From: KBS50 sp042666615
GTDB taxonomy: Bacteria > Actinomycetota > Actinomycetes > Mycobacteriales > Micromonosporaceae
Direction of reading: 5' to 3'
Assembly (NCBI RefSeq): GCF_042666615.1
Contig: NZ_JBHTDD010000005.1
Location: 213,031-277,030, forward strand
DNA length: 64,000 nt
Under the pieces are notes generated by a model. The model did no database searches. It saw nothing but the letters and a program-made list of their open reading frames with translations, and had not been told where the DNA came from. The translations under genes and the position numbers were made by a program. Positions 16,061 to 24,244 of this stretch are shown here, piece after piece. The number at the start of each line of letters is the position of its first letter. Within the stretch, counting starts at the first letter, position 1.

Positions 16061-17785
16061 ATGAGGGTCTTGGGAATCAATGCGATCTTCCACGATCCGG
16101 CCGCCGCGCTGGTCATCGACGGGCGGGTCGTGGCGGCCGCCGAGGAGGAGCGGTTCAGCCGGCGTAAGCACGGCAAGCGTCCGGTGCCGTTCGCGGCGTG
16201 GGAGCTGCCGGAACTGTCCGCCGCCTGGTGTCTCAGCGCCGCCGGGCTGCGCCCGGAGGATCTCGACGCGGTGGCGTACTCGTTCGACCCGGCCCTCGTT
16301 CGCGACCCGACCGAACTCGGCCTGGAGGACCCCTGGGACTGGTTGCGGGTCAGGTACGCCGAGCGGGCTCCCCAGTTCCTCGCGGCGGCGCTGCCCGGCC
16401 TGGACTCCGGGATCGTCCGCTTCGTGCCGCACCACGTGGCCCACGCCGCGTCCGCCGGGCTGGCCGCACCAGCCGCCGACGGCAACCCGGCCACCGACGG
16501 CAACCCGGCCACCGACGGCAACCCAGCCGTCGGCGACTCCCAGCGTACCGGCCACGACATGGCGGTCCTGGTCCTGGACGGCCGGGGCGAGGCGGCCAGC
16601 CACCTGTCCGGCGTCTACCGGGACGGCGTCCTGCACGAGCTGGCCGCCCAGCAACTGCCGCATTCGCTCGGCCTGCTGTACGAGGACCTGACCCGGCACC
16701 TGGGATTCGTTCACTCCAGCGACGAGTACAAGGTGATGGCGTTGGCCTCGTACGGGCAGCCCCGGCATCTGGGACTGCTGCGCGACCTGGTCCGGACGAC
16801 CGACGACGGCGGCTTCACCATCGAGCGGATCGACTGGGGCAGCCTGGCCAAGCCGCGTCCGGCCGAGGCCGAACTCACCGACGAGCACGCCGATCTGGCG
16901 GCCAGCGTCCAGGCCCGGCTCGAGGAGGTCATCCTCGACCTGGCCGGCTGGCTGCACGAGGCCGCCGGTGGACCGTCGACCCTCACCCTCGCCGGCGGGG
17001 TGGCGCTGAACTGCGTGGCCAACGCCCGGCTCGCCGCGCAGAGTCCGTACCGGCGGATCTGGGTGCAACCGGCGGCGGGTGACGCCGGCACGGCGCTCGG
17101 GGCGGCACTGCACGTCGCCGCCACCGGCGGCGACCGGCCGGTGCCGATGCCCGGTGCCGACCTCGGCCGCGGCTGGTCCGACGACGAGTTGGAGGCCGAG
17201 CTGAGGCGGGCCGCGCTGCCCTACACACGCCCCGAGTCGATCGCCGCCGAGGCCGCCCGGACGCTCGCGGCCGACGGCCTGGTGGCCTGGTTCCAAGGCC
17301 GCAGCGAGTACGGGCCGCGCGCGCTCGGCCACCGGTCACTGCTCGCCCACCCGGGTAGGCCGGACACCACCGCCCGGATGAACGACGTGAAGGGGCGCGA
17401 GCAGTTCCGGCCGATCGCGCCAATGGTCCGCGCCGAGCGAGCCGCGGAGATCTTCGAAGGGATGCTGCCGAGCCCGTACATGCTGTTCGTCCATCGGGTA
17501 CGCGACTCCTGGCGCGACCGGATTCCGGCGGTCGTGCACGTGGACGGCACGGCCCGGGTGCAGACCGTCAGCGCCGAGAACGAGCCGTTGGTCGCCGAGA
17601 TGCTTGCCGAGTTCGACCGGCTCACCGGGCTGCCGGTCGTCATCAACACCTCGCTCAACACGGCTGGTCGACCGATGGTGGATACCCCGCGCGAGGCGAT
17701 GGAGCTGTTCGGATCCGCGCCGATCGACCTGCTCGCCCTCGGCCCGTTCGCGGTACGCCGCGCCGACCTGGCCACCAACCGATGA
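16061..17785 (+). CDS. O-carbamoyltransferase (NodU/CmcH/TobZ family)
   Basis: The 574-residue protein starts at the ATG at 16061 (MRVLGINAIFHDPAAALV). It has the N-terminal Kae1-like ATPase domain (HHVAHAASA metal-binding histidines, VLVLDGRGE) and the C-terminal carbamoyltransferase domain (GRSEYGPRALGHRS, NTSLNTAGRPMV). Family members transfer carbamoyl phosphate, via carbamoyl-adenylate, to a hydroxyl of a sugar or antibiotic. Between HHVAHAAS and the next strand there is an insert of three 18-bp repeats encoding DGNPAT. The stop overlaps the glycosyltransferase start (ATGA), placing it first in a four-gene glycan operon, so a carbamoylated surface glycan or glycoside is the likely product. 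Confidence 0.93.
   Translation: MRVLGINAIFHDPAAALVIDGRVVAAAEEERFSRRKHGKRPVPFAAWELPELSAAWCLSAAGLRPEDLDAVAYSFDPALVRDPTELGLEDPWDWLRVRYAERAPQFLAAALPGLDSGIVRFVPHHVAHAASAGLAAPAADGNPATDGNPATDGNPAVGDSQRTGHDMAVLVLDGRGEAASHLSGVYRDGVLHELAAQQLPHSLGLLYEDLTRHLGFVHSSDEYKVMALASYGQPRHLGLLRDLVRTTDDGGFTIERIDWGSLAKPRPAEAELTDEHADLAASVQARLEEVILDLAGWLHEAAGGPSTLTLAGGVALNCVANARLAAQSPYRRIWVQPAAGDAGTALGAALHVAATGGDRPVPMPGADLGRGWSDDELEAELRRAALPYTRPESIAAEAARTLAADGLVAWFQGRSEYGPRALGHRSLLAHPGRPDTTARMNDVKGREQFRPIAPMVRAERAAEIFEGMLPSPYMLFVHRVRDSWRDRIPAVVHVDGTARVQTVSAENEPLVAEMLAEFDRLTGLPVVINTSLNTAGRPMVDTPREAMELFGSAPIDLLALGPFAVRRADLATNR
16478..16531. repeat. 18-bp tandem repeat, 3 copies, inside the carbamoyltransferase gene
   Basis: Three 18-base units encode DGNPAT, DGNPAT, DGNPAV. 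The reading frame is preserved and the insert falls in a loop. Confidence 0.95.
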
Positions 17786-18984
17786 TCAGCATCGTGATTC
17801 CCACGATCGGCCGGCCGAGCCTGTCCATGCTGCTCGACGCGCTCGCCACCCAGCAGGCCGGCACGACCCAGCAGGCCGGCACGACCCAGCAGGCCGGTAC
17901 GGCCAGGCAGGCCGGCACGACCCAGCAGGCCGGCACGGCGCGGCAGGCCGGCACGGCGCGGCAGGCCGGCACGGCGCGGCAGGCTGGCACGGCGCGGCGG
18001 GAGCCAGCCGACCTCGCCGAACCGGTCCTGGCCGACCTGGAGATCCTGCTGGTGGACGACCGGGCGGGCCACGGCGCCGCGCTGGCCGTACCGGCCGCGC
18101 TCACCCCGTACGCGAAGGTGCTGACCGGGACCGGCGGCGGGCCGGCGGCGGCCCGCAACGTCGGCTGGCGGGCGGCCCGGCAGCCATGGGTGGCGTTCCT
18201 GGACGACGACGTGCTGCCCGACCCGGACTGGTTGCGGCGGCTGGTGGCGGACCTCGACGTGCCCGGTGACGTCGGGGGTGTGCAGGGTCGGATCGTGGTG
18301 CCGCTACCGACCGGACGGCGACCGACCGACTGGGAACGGGTCACTTCGGGGCTCGCGGACAGCCGGTGGGTCACCGCGGACATGGCCTACCGCCGCGCCG
18401 CGCTGACCGCCGTCGACGGCTTCGACGAGCGGTTCCCGCGAGCATTCCGGGAGGACAGTGACATCGCCTACCGGGTACGCCGGGCCGGCTGGCGCCTGGT
18501 GCGGGGGGACCGGACCGTCCGGCATCCGGTACGGCCGGAAGGCCCCTGGATCAGCCTGCGTACCCAGCGTGGCAACGCCGACGACGCGCTGCTGCGCCGG
18601 AGCTACGGGCCGCGCTGGCGGGAGGTGCTCGACGTGCCGGCCGGGCGGCGGCGCCGGCATGTCGCGATGACCACGGCTGGCGCCGTGGCCGTGGCCGGCG
18701 GGCTGGCGCTGGCCGTCGGTACGGTATCGGCCAACCGGCGGGCGCTGGCCGGAGTGACGGCGCTCGCCGCCGCCGGCTGGGCCGCCGGCACCGCCGAGTT
18801 CGCGTGGGCCCGGATCGCCCCCGGCCCGCGCACCCGCGCCGAGGTCACCACCATGCTCGTCACCACCGTGCTGATCCCGCCGCTGGCGGTCGGCCACTGG
18901 TGTGCCGGTTGGTGGCGCTCCCGAGACACGGCCCGCGCCGATCTGCCGCGCGGTCGGATCGGCGCGGGCGAGGACCACGCCTGA
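17782..18984 (+). CDS. family 2 glycosyltransferase with internal 18-bp minisatellite and C-terminal membrane segments
   Basis: The 400-residue protein starts ISIVIPTIGRPS, the first strand of a GT-A fold. Residues 24-71 are eight units of QQAGTT/RQAGTA encoded by the minisatellite at 17851-17994, after which the fold resumes (LEILLVDDRAG). The nucleotide-sugar site follows (GGGPAAARNVGWRAA; AFLDDDVLPD as the DXD-type motif), then the acceptor region FREDSDIAYRVRRAGW. Three hydrophobic segments near residues 295-385 suggest membrane attachment. It overlaps both neighbours (ATGA upstream, TGATG downstream). Sugar donor unknown. The repeat may be neutral, or may alter spacing between the first helix and second strand. 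Confidence 0.9.
   Translation: MISIVIPTIGRPSLSMLLDALATQQAGTTQQAGTTQQAGTARQAGTTQQAGTARQAGTARQAGTARQAGTARREPADLAEPVLADLEILLVDDRAGHGAALAVPAALTPYAKVLTGTGGGPAAARNVGWRAARQPWVAFLDDDVLPDPDWLRRLVADLDVPGDVGGVQGRIVVPLPTGRRPTDWERVTSGLADSRWVTADMAYRRAALTAVDGFDERFPRAFREDSDIAYRVRRAGWRLVRGDRTVRHPVRPEGPWISLRTQRGNADDALLRRSYGPRWREVLDVPAGRRRRHVAMTTAGAVAVAGGLALAVGTVSANRRALAGVTALAAAGWAAGTAEFAWARIAPGPRTRAEVTTMLVTTVLIPPLAVGHWCAGWWRSRDTARADLPRGRIGAGEDHA
17851..17994. repeat. 18-bp coding minisatellite, 8 copies
   Basis: Eight contiguous 18-base units based on CAGCAGGCCGGCACGACC. Copies 1-2 are identical and copies 6-7 are identical, suggesting recent slippage or unequal crossover. Unit length is a multiple of three, so copy changes would keep the frame. 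Confidence 0.97.
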
Positions 18985-20633
18985 TGGGCCGGACCCAACC
19001 CGGCCCGCTCTTCGACGCCGTCCTGTTCGACCGGGACGGCACATTGATCGAGGACGTGCCCTACAACGGTGACCCGGAGAAGGTCCGCCCGGTGCCCGGG
19101 GCCCGGGCGGCCTTGGACCGGCTGCGCGCGGCCGGCCTGCGACTCGGTGTGGTCTCCAACCAGTCCGGACTGGCCCGAGGGCTGTTCACCGCCGACGATC
19201 TGCGCCGGGTCAACGAGCGGGTCACCGACCTGCTCGGACCGTTCGACACCTGGCAGGTCTGCCCGCACGACGAGAACGCCGGCTGCCCCTGCCGGAAACC
19301 GGCCCCCGGCCTGGTGCACACCGCCGCCGCAGCGCTCGGCACCGCGTCGCGGCGCTGCGCGGTCGTCGGCGACATCGGTCGGGACATGACGGCCGCCCTG
19401 GCCGCGGGCGCCACCGGAGTGCTGGTGCCGACCCCGGTGACCAGGACCGAGGAGGTGGCCGAGGCGCCGGCCGTGGCCGCCGACCTGCCGGCCGCCGTGG
19501 AGTGGATCCTGGAGCGGCAGGGTCGGGTCACCCCGCTGCCCACGGCGGTGGCCCGCCGGGCGGGGCGGGTGCTGGTGGCCCGCAGCGACTCGGCCGGCGA
19601 CGTACTGCTCACCGGTCCGGCGATCCGAGCGGTGGCCGCACACGCCGATCGGGTGATCATGCTCTGCGGGCCGCGCGGGCGGGCAGCCGCCGAACTGCTA
19701 CCCGGAGTCGACGAGCTGATCGAGTGGCGACTGCCGTGGATCGACCCGGCGCCGGGACCGGTGGACCCGGCCGAGCCCGCGCGCCTGGTCGCCGCCCTCG
19801 CCCGGTACGAACTGGACGAGGCGGTGATCTTCACCTCCTTCCACCAGTCGCCGCTGCCGCTGGCACTGCTGCTGCGGATGGCCGGGATACCGCGGGTCAG
19901 CGCGGTCAGCGACGACTATCCGGGTTCGCTGCTCGACGTACGCCATCGGGTACCGGTGGGAATTCCAGAGCCGGAACGGGCGCTCTCCCTGGCGGTGGCC
20001 GCCGGCTTCGCGTTGGCGCCGGAGGACGACCCCCGGCTGCGGGTGACCCTGCCCGCCACGGCGGACGCCGCCGCGATTCGAGCCGCCACGGCGGACGCCG
20101 CCGCGATGCGAGCCGTCACGGCGGACGCCGCCACCGGTTACGTGGTGGTGCATCCGGGTGCCTCGGTGCCCGCCCGCGCCTGCCCACCAGAGCGGTACGA
20201 GGCGATCGTGGCGTCACTCACCCGGGCCGGTCACCGGGTGCTGGTGACCGGATCGACAGGTGAGCGGGAACTGACCGCGACGGTGGCCGCCGCCGGCGCG
20301 TACGACCTCGGCGGGCGGACCTCACTCGCCGACCTCGCCGAACTGCTCGTCGGGGCCCGTTGCCTGGTCACCGGCAACACGGGACCGGCACACCTGGCGG
20401 CGGCCGTCGGCACGCCGGTGGTCAGCCTCTTCGCGCCGACCGTGCCGTTCGGACAGTGGGCGCCCTACCGGGTGCCGGTGGTTCGGCTCGGCGACGCCAC
20501 CGCCGGCTGCCGGGAAACCCGGGCGGTGAGCTGCCCGGTTCCGGGACATCCCTGCCTGTCCGGAGTGGACCCCGCCGACGTGGTCGGGGCCGTGGCCCGG
20601 TTGGCATCGACGGACGGGAGGCAAGGACGATGA
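18984..20633 (+). CDS. HAD-IIIA phosphatase (GmhB-like) fused to family 9 glycosyltransferase
   Basis: This 549-residue bifunctional protein starts at the ATG at 18984 (TGATG with the upstream stop). Residues 1-170 are a histidinol-phosphatase/GmhB-type HAD phosphatase: nucleophile motif LFDRDGT, VSNQSG, and the zinc-binding loop CPHDENAGCPC followed by RKPAPG. Residues about 190-540 are a GT9 (heptosyltransferase-like) domain: RSDSAGDVLLTGPAIRA, then GNTGPAHLAAAVGTPVVSLF. GmhB removes the 7-phosphate from heptose bisphosphate and GT9 enzymes transfer heptose, so ADP- or GDP-heptose chemistry is suggested. Roughly three 27-bp repeats (20055-20132) insert TADAAAIRAA-type sequence before the donor domain. 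No heptose kinase or isomerase gene is nearby. Confidence 0.9.
   Translation: MGRTQPGPLFDAVLFDRDGTLIEDVPYNGDPEKVRPVPGARAALDRLRAAGLRLGVVSNQSGLARGLFTADDLRRVNERVTDLLGPFDTWQVCPHDENAGCPCRKPAPGLVHTAAAALGTASRRCAVVGDIGRDMTAALAAGATGVLVPTPVTRTEEVAEAPAVAADLPAAVEWILERQGRVTPLPTAVARRAGRVLVARSDSAGDVLLTGPAIRAVAAHADRVIMLCGPRGRAAAELLPGVDELIEWRLPWIDPAPGPVDPAEPARLVAALARYELDEAVIFTSFHQSPLPLALLLRMAGIPRVSAVSDDYPGSLLDVRHRVPVGIPEPERALSLAVAAGFALAPEDDPRLRVTLPATADAAAIRAATADAAAMRAVTADAATGYVVVHPGASVPARACPPERYEAIVASLTRAGHRVLVTGSTGERELTATVAAAGAYDLGGRTSLADLAELLVGARCLVTGNTGPAHLAAAVGTPVVSLFAPTVPFGQWAPYRVPVVRLGDATAGCRETRAVSCPVPGHPCLSGVDPADVVGAVARLASTDGRQGR
20055..20132. repeat. 27-bp tandem repeat, about 2.9 copies, in the HAD-GT9 gene
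   Basis: Two nearly identical 27-base units and a partial third encode ATADAAAIR, ATADAAAMR, AVTADAAT in the linker between the halves of the GT9 domain. Confidence 0.9.
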
Positions 20634-21604
20634 ACATCCTGTTCTGGCACGTGCACGGCTCCTGGAGCACCGCATTCGTGCGGGGCCCGCACCGCTACCT
20701 GGTGCCGGTGACCCCGGACCGGGGACCGTACGGTCTCGGCCGGGCCCGCACCTACCCCTGGCCGGACACCGTCATCGAGGTTCCTCCCGAGGAACTGGCC
20801 ACCGCTGACGTGGACGTGGTCGTCCTGCAACGCCCCGAGGAACTGGAACTCGCCACCGAATGGCTTGGCCGCCGGCCCGGTCGGGACCTGCCGGCGATCT
20901 ACGTCGAGCACAACACTCCCAAAGGTGACGTTCCCAACACCCGGCACCCCATGGCCGACCGGGACGACATGGTCCTCGTCCACGTCACGCATTTCAACGA
21001 GTTGTTCTGGGACAACGGGGGGACCAGAACCACGGTGGTCGAGCACGGCGTGGTGCCTCCGGCCGCCGGCTACACCGGCGACCTGGAGAGATTCGCCGTG
21101 GTCACGAACGAGCCGGTCCGCCGGGGCCGCGTCACCGGCACCGACCTGATGCCGCGATTCGCCGAGGTGGCCCCGCTGGACGTGTACGGCATGGGGGTTG
21201 ACGCGCTGCCCATGGCGCTCGGCCCGATCGGTCGCCGGGTCACCGCGTACGAGGACCTGGCGCAGGGACCGATGCACGAGCGGATCGCCCGACGCCGCGC
21301 GTACCTGCACCTGTGCCGGTGGACCTCGCTGGGACTGAGCCTGATCGAGGCGATGACCATCGGGGTGCCGGTGATCGCCCTGGGCGCCACGGAGGCGGCC
21401 CGGGCCATCCCGGACGGCGCCGGGGTGGTGTCCACCCGGGTCGACGACCTGGTGGCGGCGGCCCGGTGGCTCGTCGCCGAGCCGGCAGCCGCCCGGGAAC
21501 TGGGCGAGCGGGGGCGACGGGTGGCTCTCGACCGGTACGGCCTGGCCCGATTCCTGGACGACTGGGACCGGCTGCTGAAGGAGGAGATGTGCGGATCGCG
21601 CTGA
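20630..21604 (+). CDS. GT-B glycosyltransferase
   Basis: The 324-residue product starts at the ATG at 20630, overlapping the previous stop by ATGA. It has a GT-B layout: N-terminal ILFWHVHGSW, a central YVEHNTPKGDVP segment, and the C-terminal donor-site helix SLGLSLIEAMTIGVPVIALG, followed by an accessory helix (LVAAARWLVAEP). This resembles GT1/GT4 enzymes. It is the last gene of the carbamoyltransferase operon. Its stop codon directly abuts the stop codon of the convergent AlkB gene, forming the palindrome TGATCA with no spacer. Confidence 0.85.
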   Translation: MNILFWHVHGSWSTAFVRGPHRYLVPVTPDRGPYGLGRARTYPWPDTVIEVPPEELATADVDVVVLQRPEELELATEWLGRRPGRDLPAIYVEHNTPKGDVPNTRHPMADRDDMVLVHVTHFNELFWDNGGTRTTVVEHGVVPPAAGYTGDLERFAVVTNEPVRRGRVTGTDLMPRFAEVAPLDVYGMGVDALPMALGPIGRRVTAYEDLAQGPMHERIARRRAYLHLCRWTSLGLSLIEAMTIGVPVIALGATEAARAIPDGAGVVSTRVDDLVAAARWLVAEPAAARELGERGRRVALDRYGLARFLDDWDRLLKEEMCGSR

Positions 21605-22240
21605 TCAGGCCACGCCGACCGGGCGGAACTGGACACTGACCCGGGGCGCCACCGCCCGGGTCGTCTTGGGGACGGCGTGTTCCCAGGTCCGTTGGCAGGA
21701 GCCACCCATGACGATCAGATCGCCGTGGCCCAGCGGGAACCGCCGGCTGGGGCCACCCCCGCGCGGGCGGAGCAGCAGCGGTCGGGGCGACCCGAAGGAC
21801 ACGATCGCCACCATGGTGTCCTCGTGCGCGGAACGGCCGAGGGTGTCGCCGTGCCAGGCGACGCTGTCCCGGCCGTCGCGGTAGAGACACATGCCGGCGG
21901 TGACGAACGGCTCGCCCAGTTCGGCGGCGTAGTGCTCGGACAACCGGCTGCGGGCCGCCGTGAGGACCGGGTGGGGCAACGGCTCGTGTCCGTCGTACCA
22001 GCGCAGCAGCCGGGGCACGGTCACCTCGTTGTCGAACATGACCCGGCGTTCCGCCCGCCAGTCCACCTCGTGTAGCAGGGTGTCCAGCACCGCGTCGGAT
22101 CCCCGCACCCAGCCGGGCAGGTGGTCCACCCAGGCGCCCCGGCTCAGCGAATGCCGGCGGATCTGCCCGGCCAGCCGGCCGAGCCGGGGGCCGTCGTCAC
22201 CGAGGTCGAGCATCGACGGCTGGTACGCGAGCTGGCTCAT
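21605..22240 (-). CDS. AlkB-like 2-oxoglutarate/Fe(II) dioxygenase
   Basis: The 211-residue protein starts at the ATG ending at 22240 (MSQLAYQPSMLDLG). Catalytic features are the HxD motif in WHGDTLG (about residue 128), the distal iron His in WEHAVPK (about 184) and the 2-oxoglutarate Arg in RVSVQFRP. The substrate-recognition segment FDNEVTVPRLLRWYDG is typical of bacterial AlkB homologues, which remove alkyl groups from DNA or RNA bases. A TetR gene lies upstream on the same strand with a 61-base gap. Confidence 0.9.
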   Translation of the reverse strand: MSQLAYQPSMLDLGDDGPRLGRLAGQIRRHSLSRGAWVDHLPGWVRGSDAVLDTLLHEVDWRAERRVMFDNEVTVPRLLRWYDGHEPLPHPVLTAARSRLSEHYAAELGEPFVTAGMCLYRDGRDSVAWHGDTLGRSAHEDTMVAIVSFGSPRPLLLRPRGGGPSRRFPLGHGDLIVMGGSCQRTWEHAVPKTTRAVAPRVSVQFRPVGVA

Positions 22241-22301
22241 GTGGCTCAGCGTACCGCGCTGTTCGTACGCCCGTTCGACTTTCGGCCAGGCGCCGAACCG
22301 A

Positions 22302-22910
22302 TCAGGGCGCGGTGAGCACGGCCCGGGCGGCGGTCTCCACCAGGTGCCGGAGGTCGGCCGGGTCCCCATCTTGGAGCAGGCGGTGCCGGACCACCGTGTA
22401 GGGCAGGCTGATCGTGCCGATCGTCACCCGGTCCACGCCGTCCCGGGTGACACTGCCGTACAGCTCCGTGGTGACCTGCTTGAGCAGCGCGGTCACCGGG
22501 TCGTTCAGGGTGCGCAGCGCCTCGGCCAGCTCGGCCGGCAGGGAGGCGTCCGCGTCCAGGTCGGCGCGGCTGGCCACCAGCAGCAGCCGGGCGTCCTCCG
22601 GATGCTGGGTGGCGAAGTCGACCACGGCGAGGGCGGCGGCCAGTGCCCGGGGTAACCCCGGCTCCGCCGCCGAGGTGGCCTCGAACAGGTCGGCGTGGAA
22701 CCGCCGGATGGTGCGGATCCACAACTCGGCGACCATCACCGAGCGGGACCCGAACCGGTGGTAGAGCGATCCGGTGGGTGCGCCGCTGCGTTGCGAGATG
22801 GCCGCGGTGGTGACCCCGCGTGGGCCGTGCGCCAGCAGGAGATCGCGTACGGCCGCCAGGATCTGCTCGTCGGAGTGGGTCCGGCGGGCGTGGGGTCGGC
22901 CGGTCGGCAT
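22302..22910 (-). CDS. TetR-family transcriptional regulator
   Basis: The 202-residue product starts at the ATG ending at 22910 (MPTGRPHARRTHSDEQ); an upstream in-frame start (22976) exists but runs into the operator. The helix-turn-helix is at residues 15-60 (GVTTAAISQRSGAPTGSLYHRFGSR). It is divergent from the molybdopterin oxidoreductase, whose promoter carries a palindrome of the usual TetR type, so it most likely represses that gene and itself. Confidence 0.9.
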   Translation of the reverse strand: MPTGRPHARRTHSDEQILAAVRDLLLAHGPRGVTTAAISQRSGAPTGSLYHRFGSRSVMVAELWIRTIRRFHADLFEATSAAEPGLPRALAAALAVVDFATQHPEDARLLLVASRADLDADASLPAELAEALRTLNDPVTALLKQVTTELYGSVTRDGVDRVTIGTISLPYTVVRHRLLQDGDPADLRHLVETAARAVLTAP

Positions 22911-22979
22911 GTCGCGAATGTACGCCCGGCCGGGGGCCGACCCGAGCGGGTCGGTGGGGAGTCCGTGGTGAGCCACGTC

Positions 22980-23015
22980 ACTCTAGAGCGGACACTCTAG
23001 AGCGTTTGCTCTAGT
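22980..23015. promoter_or_regulatory. TetR operator array with overlapping leaderless promoter
   Basis: ACTCTAGAGCG occurs at 22980-22990 and 22994-23004, and TAGAGC-N4-GCTCTA at 22998-23013 is a perfect inverted repeat. Nine bases further on is the GTG start of the oxidoreductase, with no ribosome site, so the transcript may be leaderless and the operator would cover the promoter. Confidence 0.75.
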
Positions 23016-23023
23016 CTGGCGGT

Positions 23024-23737
23024 GTGTCCGAGGGACCCCGGGAGGCGACGTCGCCCACGCGATCCGCCGCTCCCGCACTGCCGACGGGGCAACGGATCGC
23101 GCCGCTGCGCCGGTTCGGGCTGCCCTGGTTCGCCCCGATGGTGCCGGCCCCGCCGGCGCTCCCGACGATCACCGTGGGCGGGACGGTCCGCCGACCCACC
23201 CAACTGACCGTCCCCGAGGTCATGCGGCTGGCCGACCGCGCCACCCTCCGCGCCGATCTGCACTGCGTCACCACCTGGACGGCGACCGGGCTGTGCTGGG
23301 GCGGCGTGCCGTTCGCCGCCGTGCTGGCGTACCTCACCGAGTTGGTCCGACCACACCGTGACGTCCGGTGGGTGACCCTCACCGGCCTGGACGGCTACCG
23401 GGCCTGCCTGCGGTTGGACGACGCCACGGCCCCGGACGTGCTGCTCGCGGACACCCTCGACGGCGCGCCGCTCGACCTCGCCGCCGGCGCGCCGGTGCGG
23501 TTGGTGGCGCCCGAGCATTACGGCTACAAGAGTGTGCGGCACGTCGCCGCGATCGACTTCCGCACCCGGTACGACTCCGGTTCGGCCGGCTGGTTGGCTC
23601 ACCCACGGGCCCGGGTGGCGCGCGAGGAACGCAGCCGTGGCCTGCCCGGCGTGCTGTGGCGCCCGGTGTGGCGGTGGAGCCAACCTCGGGTCCGGCGCCG
23701 CTACGACCGATATCCGGTCCCGCCCGGGAAACACTGA
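23024..23737 (+). CDS. molybdopterin-dependent oxidoreductase (sulfite oxidase-like fold)
   Basis: The 237-residue protein has the sulfite-oxidase-family Moco-binding domain: the cofactor Cys in DLHCVTTW (about residue 86), then WGGVPFAAVL, TGLDGYRACL and APVRLVAPEHYGYKSV(R)H. No heme, dimerisation or signal domain is visible, so it is a short cytoplasmic form, like other actinobacterial YedY/sulfite-oxidase-like proteins. GTG start at 23024. Its promoter is overlapped by a TetR-type operator, and a thioesterase gene follows by 51 bases. Substrate unknown. Confidence 0.88.
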   Translation: MSEGPREATSPTRSAAPALPTGQRIAPLRRFGLPWFAPMVPAPPALPTITVGGTVRRPTQLTVPEVMRLADRATLRADLHCVTTWTATGLCWGGVPFAAVLAYLTELVRPHRDVRWVTLTGLDGYRACLRLDDATAPDVLLADTLDGAPLDLAAGAPVRLVAPEHYGYKSVRHVAAIDFRTRYDSGSAGWLAHPRARVAREERSRGLPGVLWRPVWRWSQPRVRRRYDRYPVPPGKH

Positions 23738-23788
23738 CCGGGAACACTGACCGGGGAAAGCGGCCCGGACGACAGCGAGGAGGAGACA

Positions 23789-24214
23789 GTGACGGAGCCC
23801 GCGAATCCGCCCGTCGACCTGGCGGCGGCCCGCCGGCTGCTGGCCGCGCAACCGTTCAGCGTGCTGCTCGGCGCGCGGTTGGCCGAGTTCGGCGACGGTA
23901 CGGCGGTCCTCGAACTGCCGGCGCGGGACGAACTGCGCCAGCAGAACGGCTACCTGCACGGCGGCGTGCTGAGCTACGCGGCGGACAACGCGCTGACCTT
24001 CGCCGGTGGGTCGGTGCTCGGGCCGAGTGTGCTCACCGGAGGGCTGACCATCAGCTACCTCCGGCCCGCCGCCGGTGACCTGCTCCGGACCCGGGCCACC
24101 GTCGTGCACGCCAGCCGGCGCCAGGCGTTCTGCCGGTGCGACCTGTTCGTCGTCCAGGACGGGGAGGCCGTGCTCTGCGCCGCGGCGCAGGGAACGATCG
24201 TCTCCACCCGGTGA
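23789..24214 (+). CDS. PaaI-like hotdog thioesterase
   Basis: This 141-residue product has the hotdog fold of PaaI/YdiI thioesterases: the catalytic segment NGYLHGGVLSYAADNA (about residues 51-66) and the strand GGLTISYLRPA. Such enzymes hydrolyse acyl-CoA, often aromatic or branched. GTG start at 23789 follows GAGGAG. It probably shares the TetR-controlled operon with the molybdopterin oxidoreductase. Confidence 0.88.
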   Translation: MTEPANPPVDLAAARRLLAAQPFSVLLGARLAEFGDGTAVLELPARDELRQQNGYLHGGVLSYAADNALTFAGGSVLGPSVLTGGLTISYLRPAAGDLLRTRATVVHASRRQAFCRCDLFVVQDGEAVLCAAAQGTIVSTR

Positions 24215-24244
24215 GGCGGATCCCCAGGCCGAGCGCTGCCGCTC

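Noticed and set aside
17851..17994. CRISPR-like repeat
   Set aside because: The repeats are contiguous 18-mers without spacers and encode a regular peptide; no cas genes are present.
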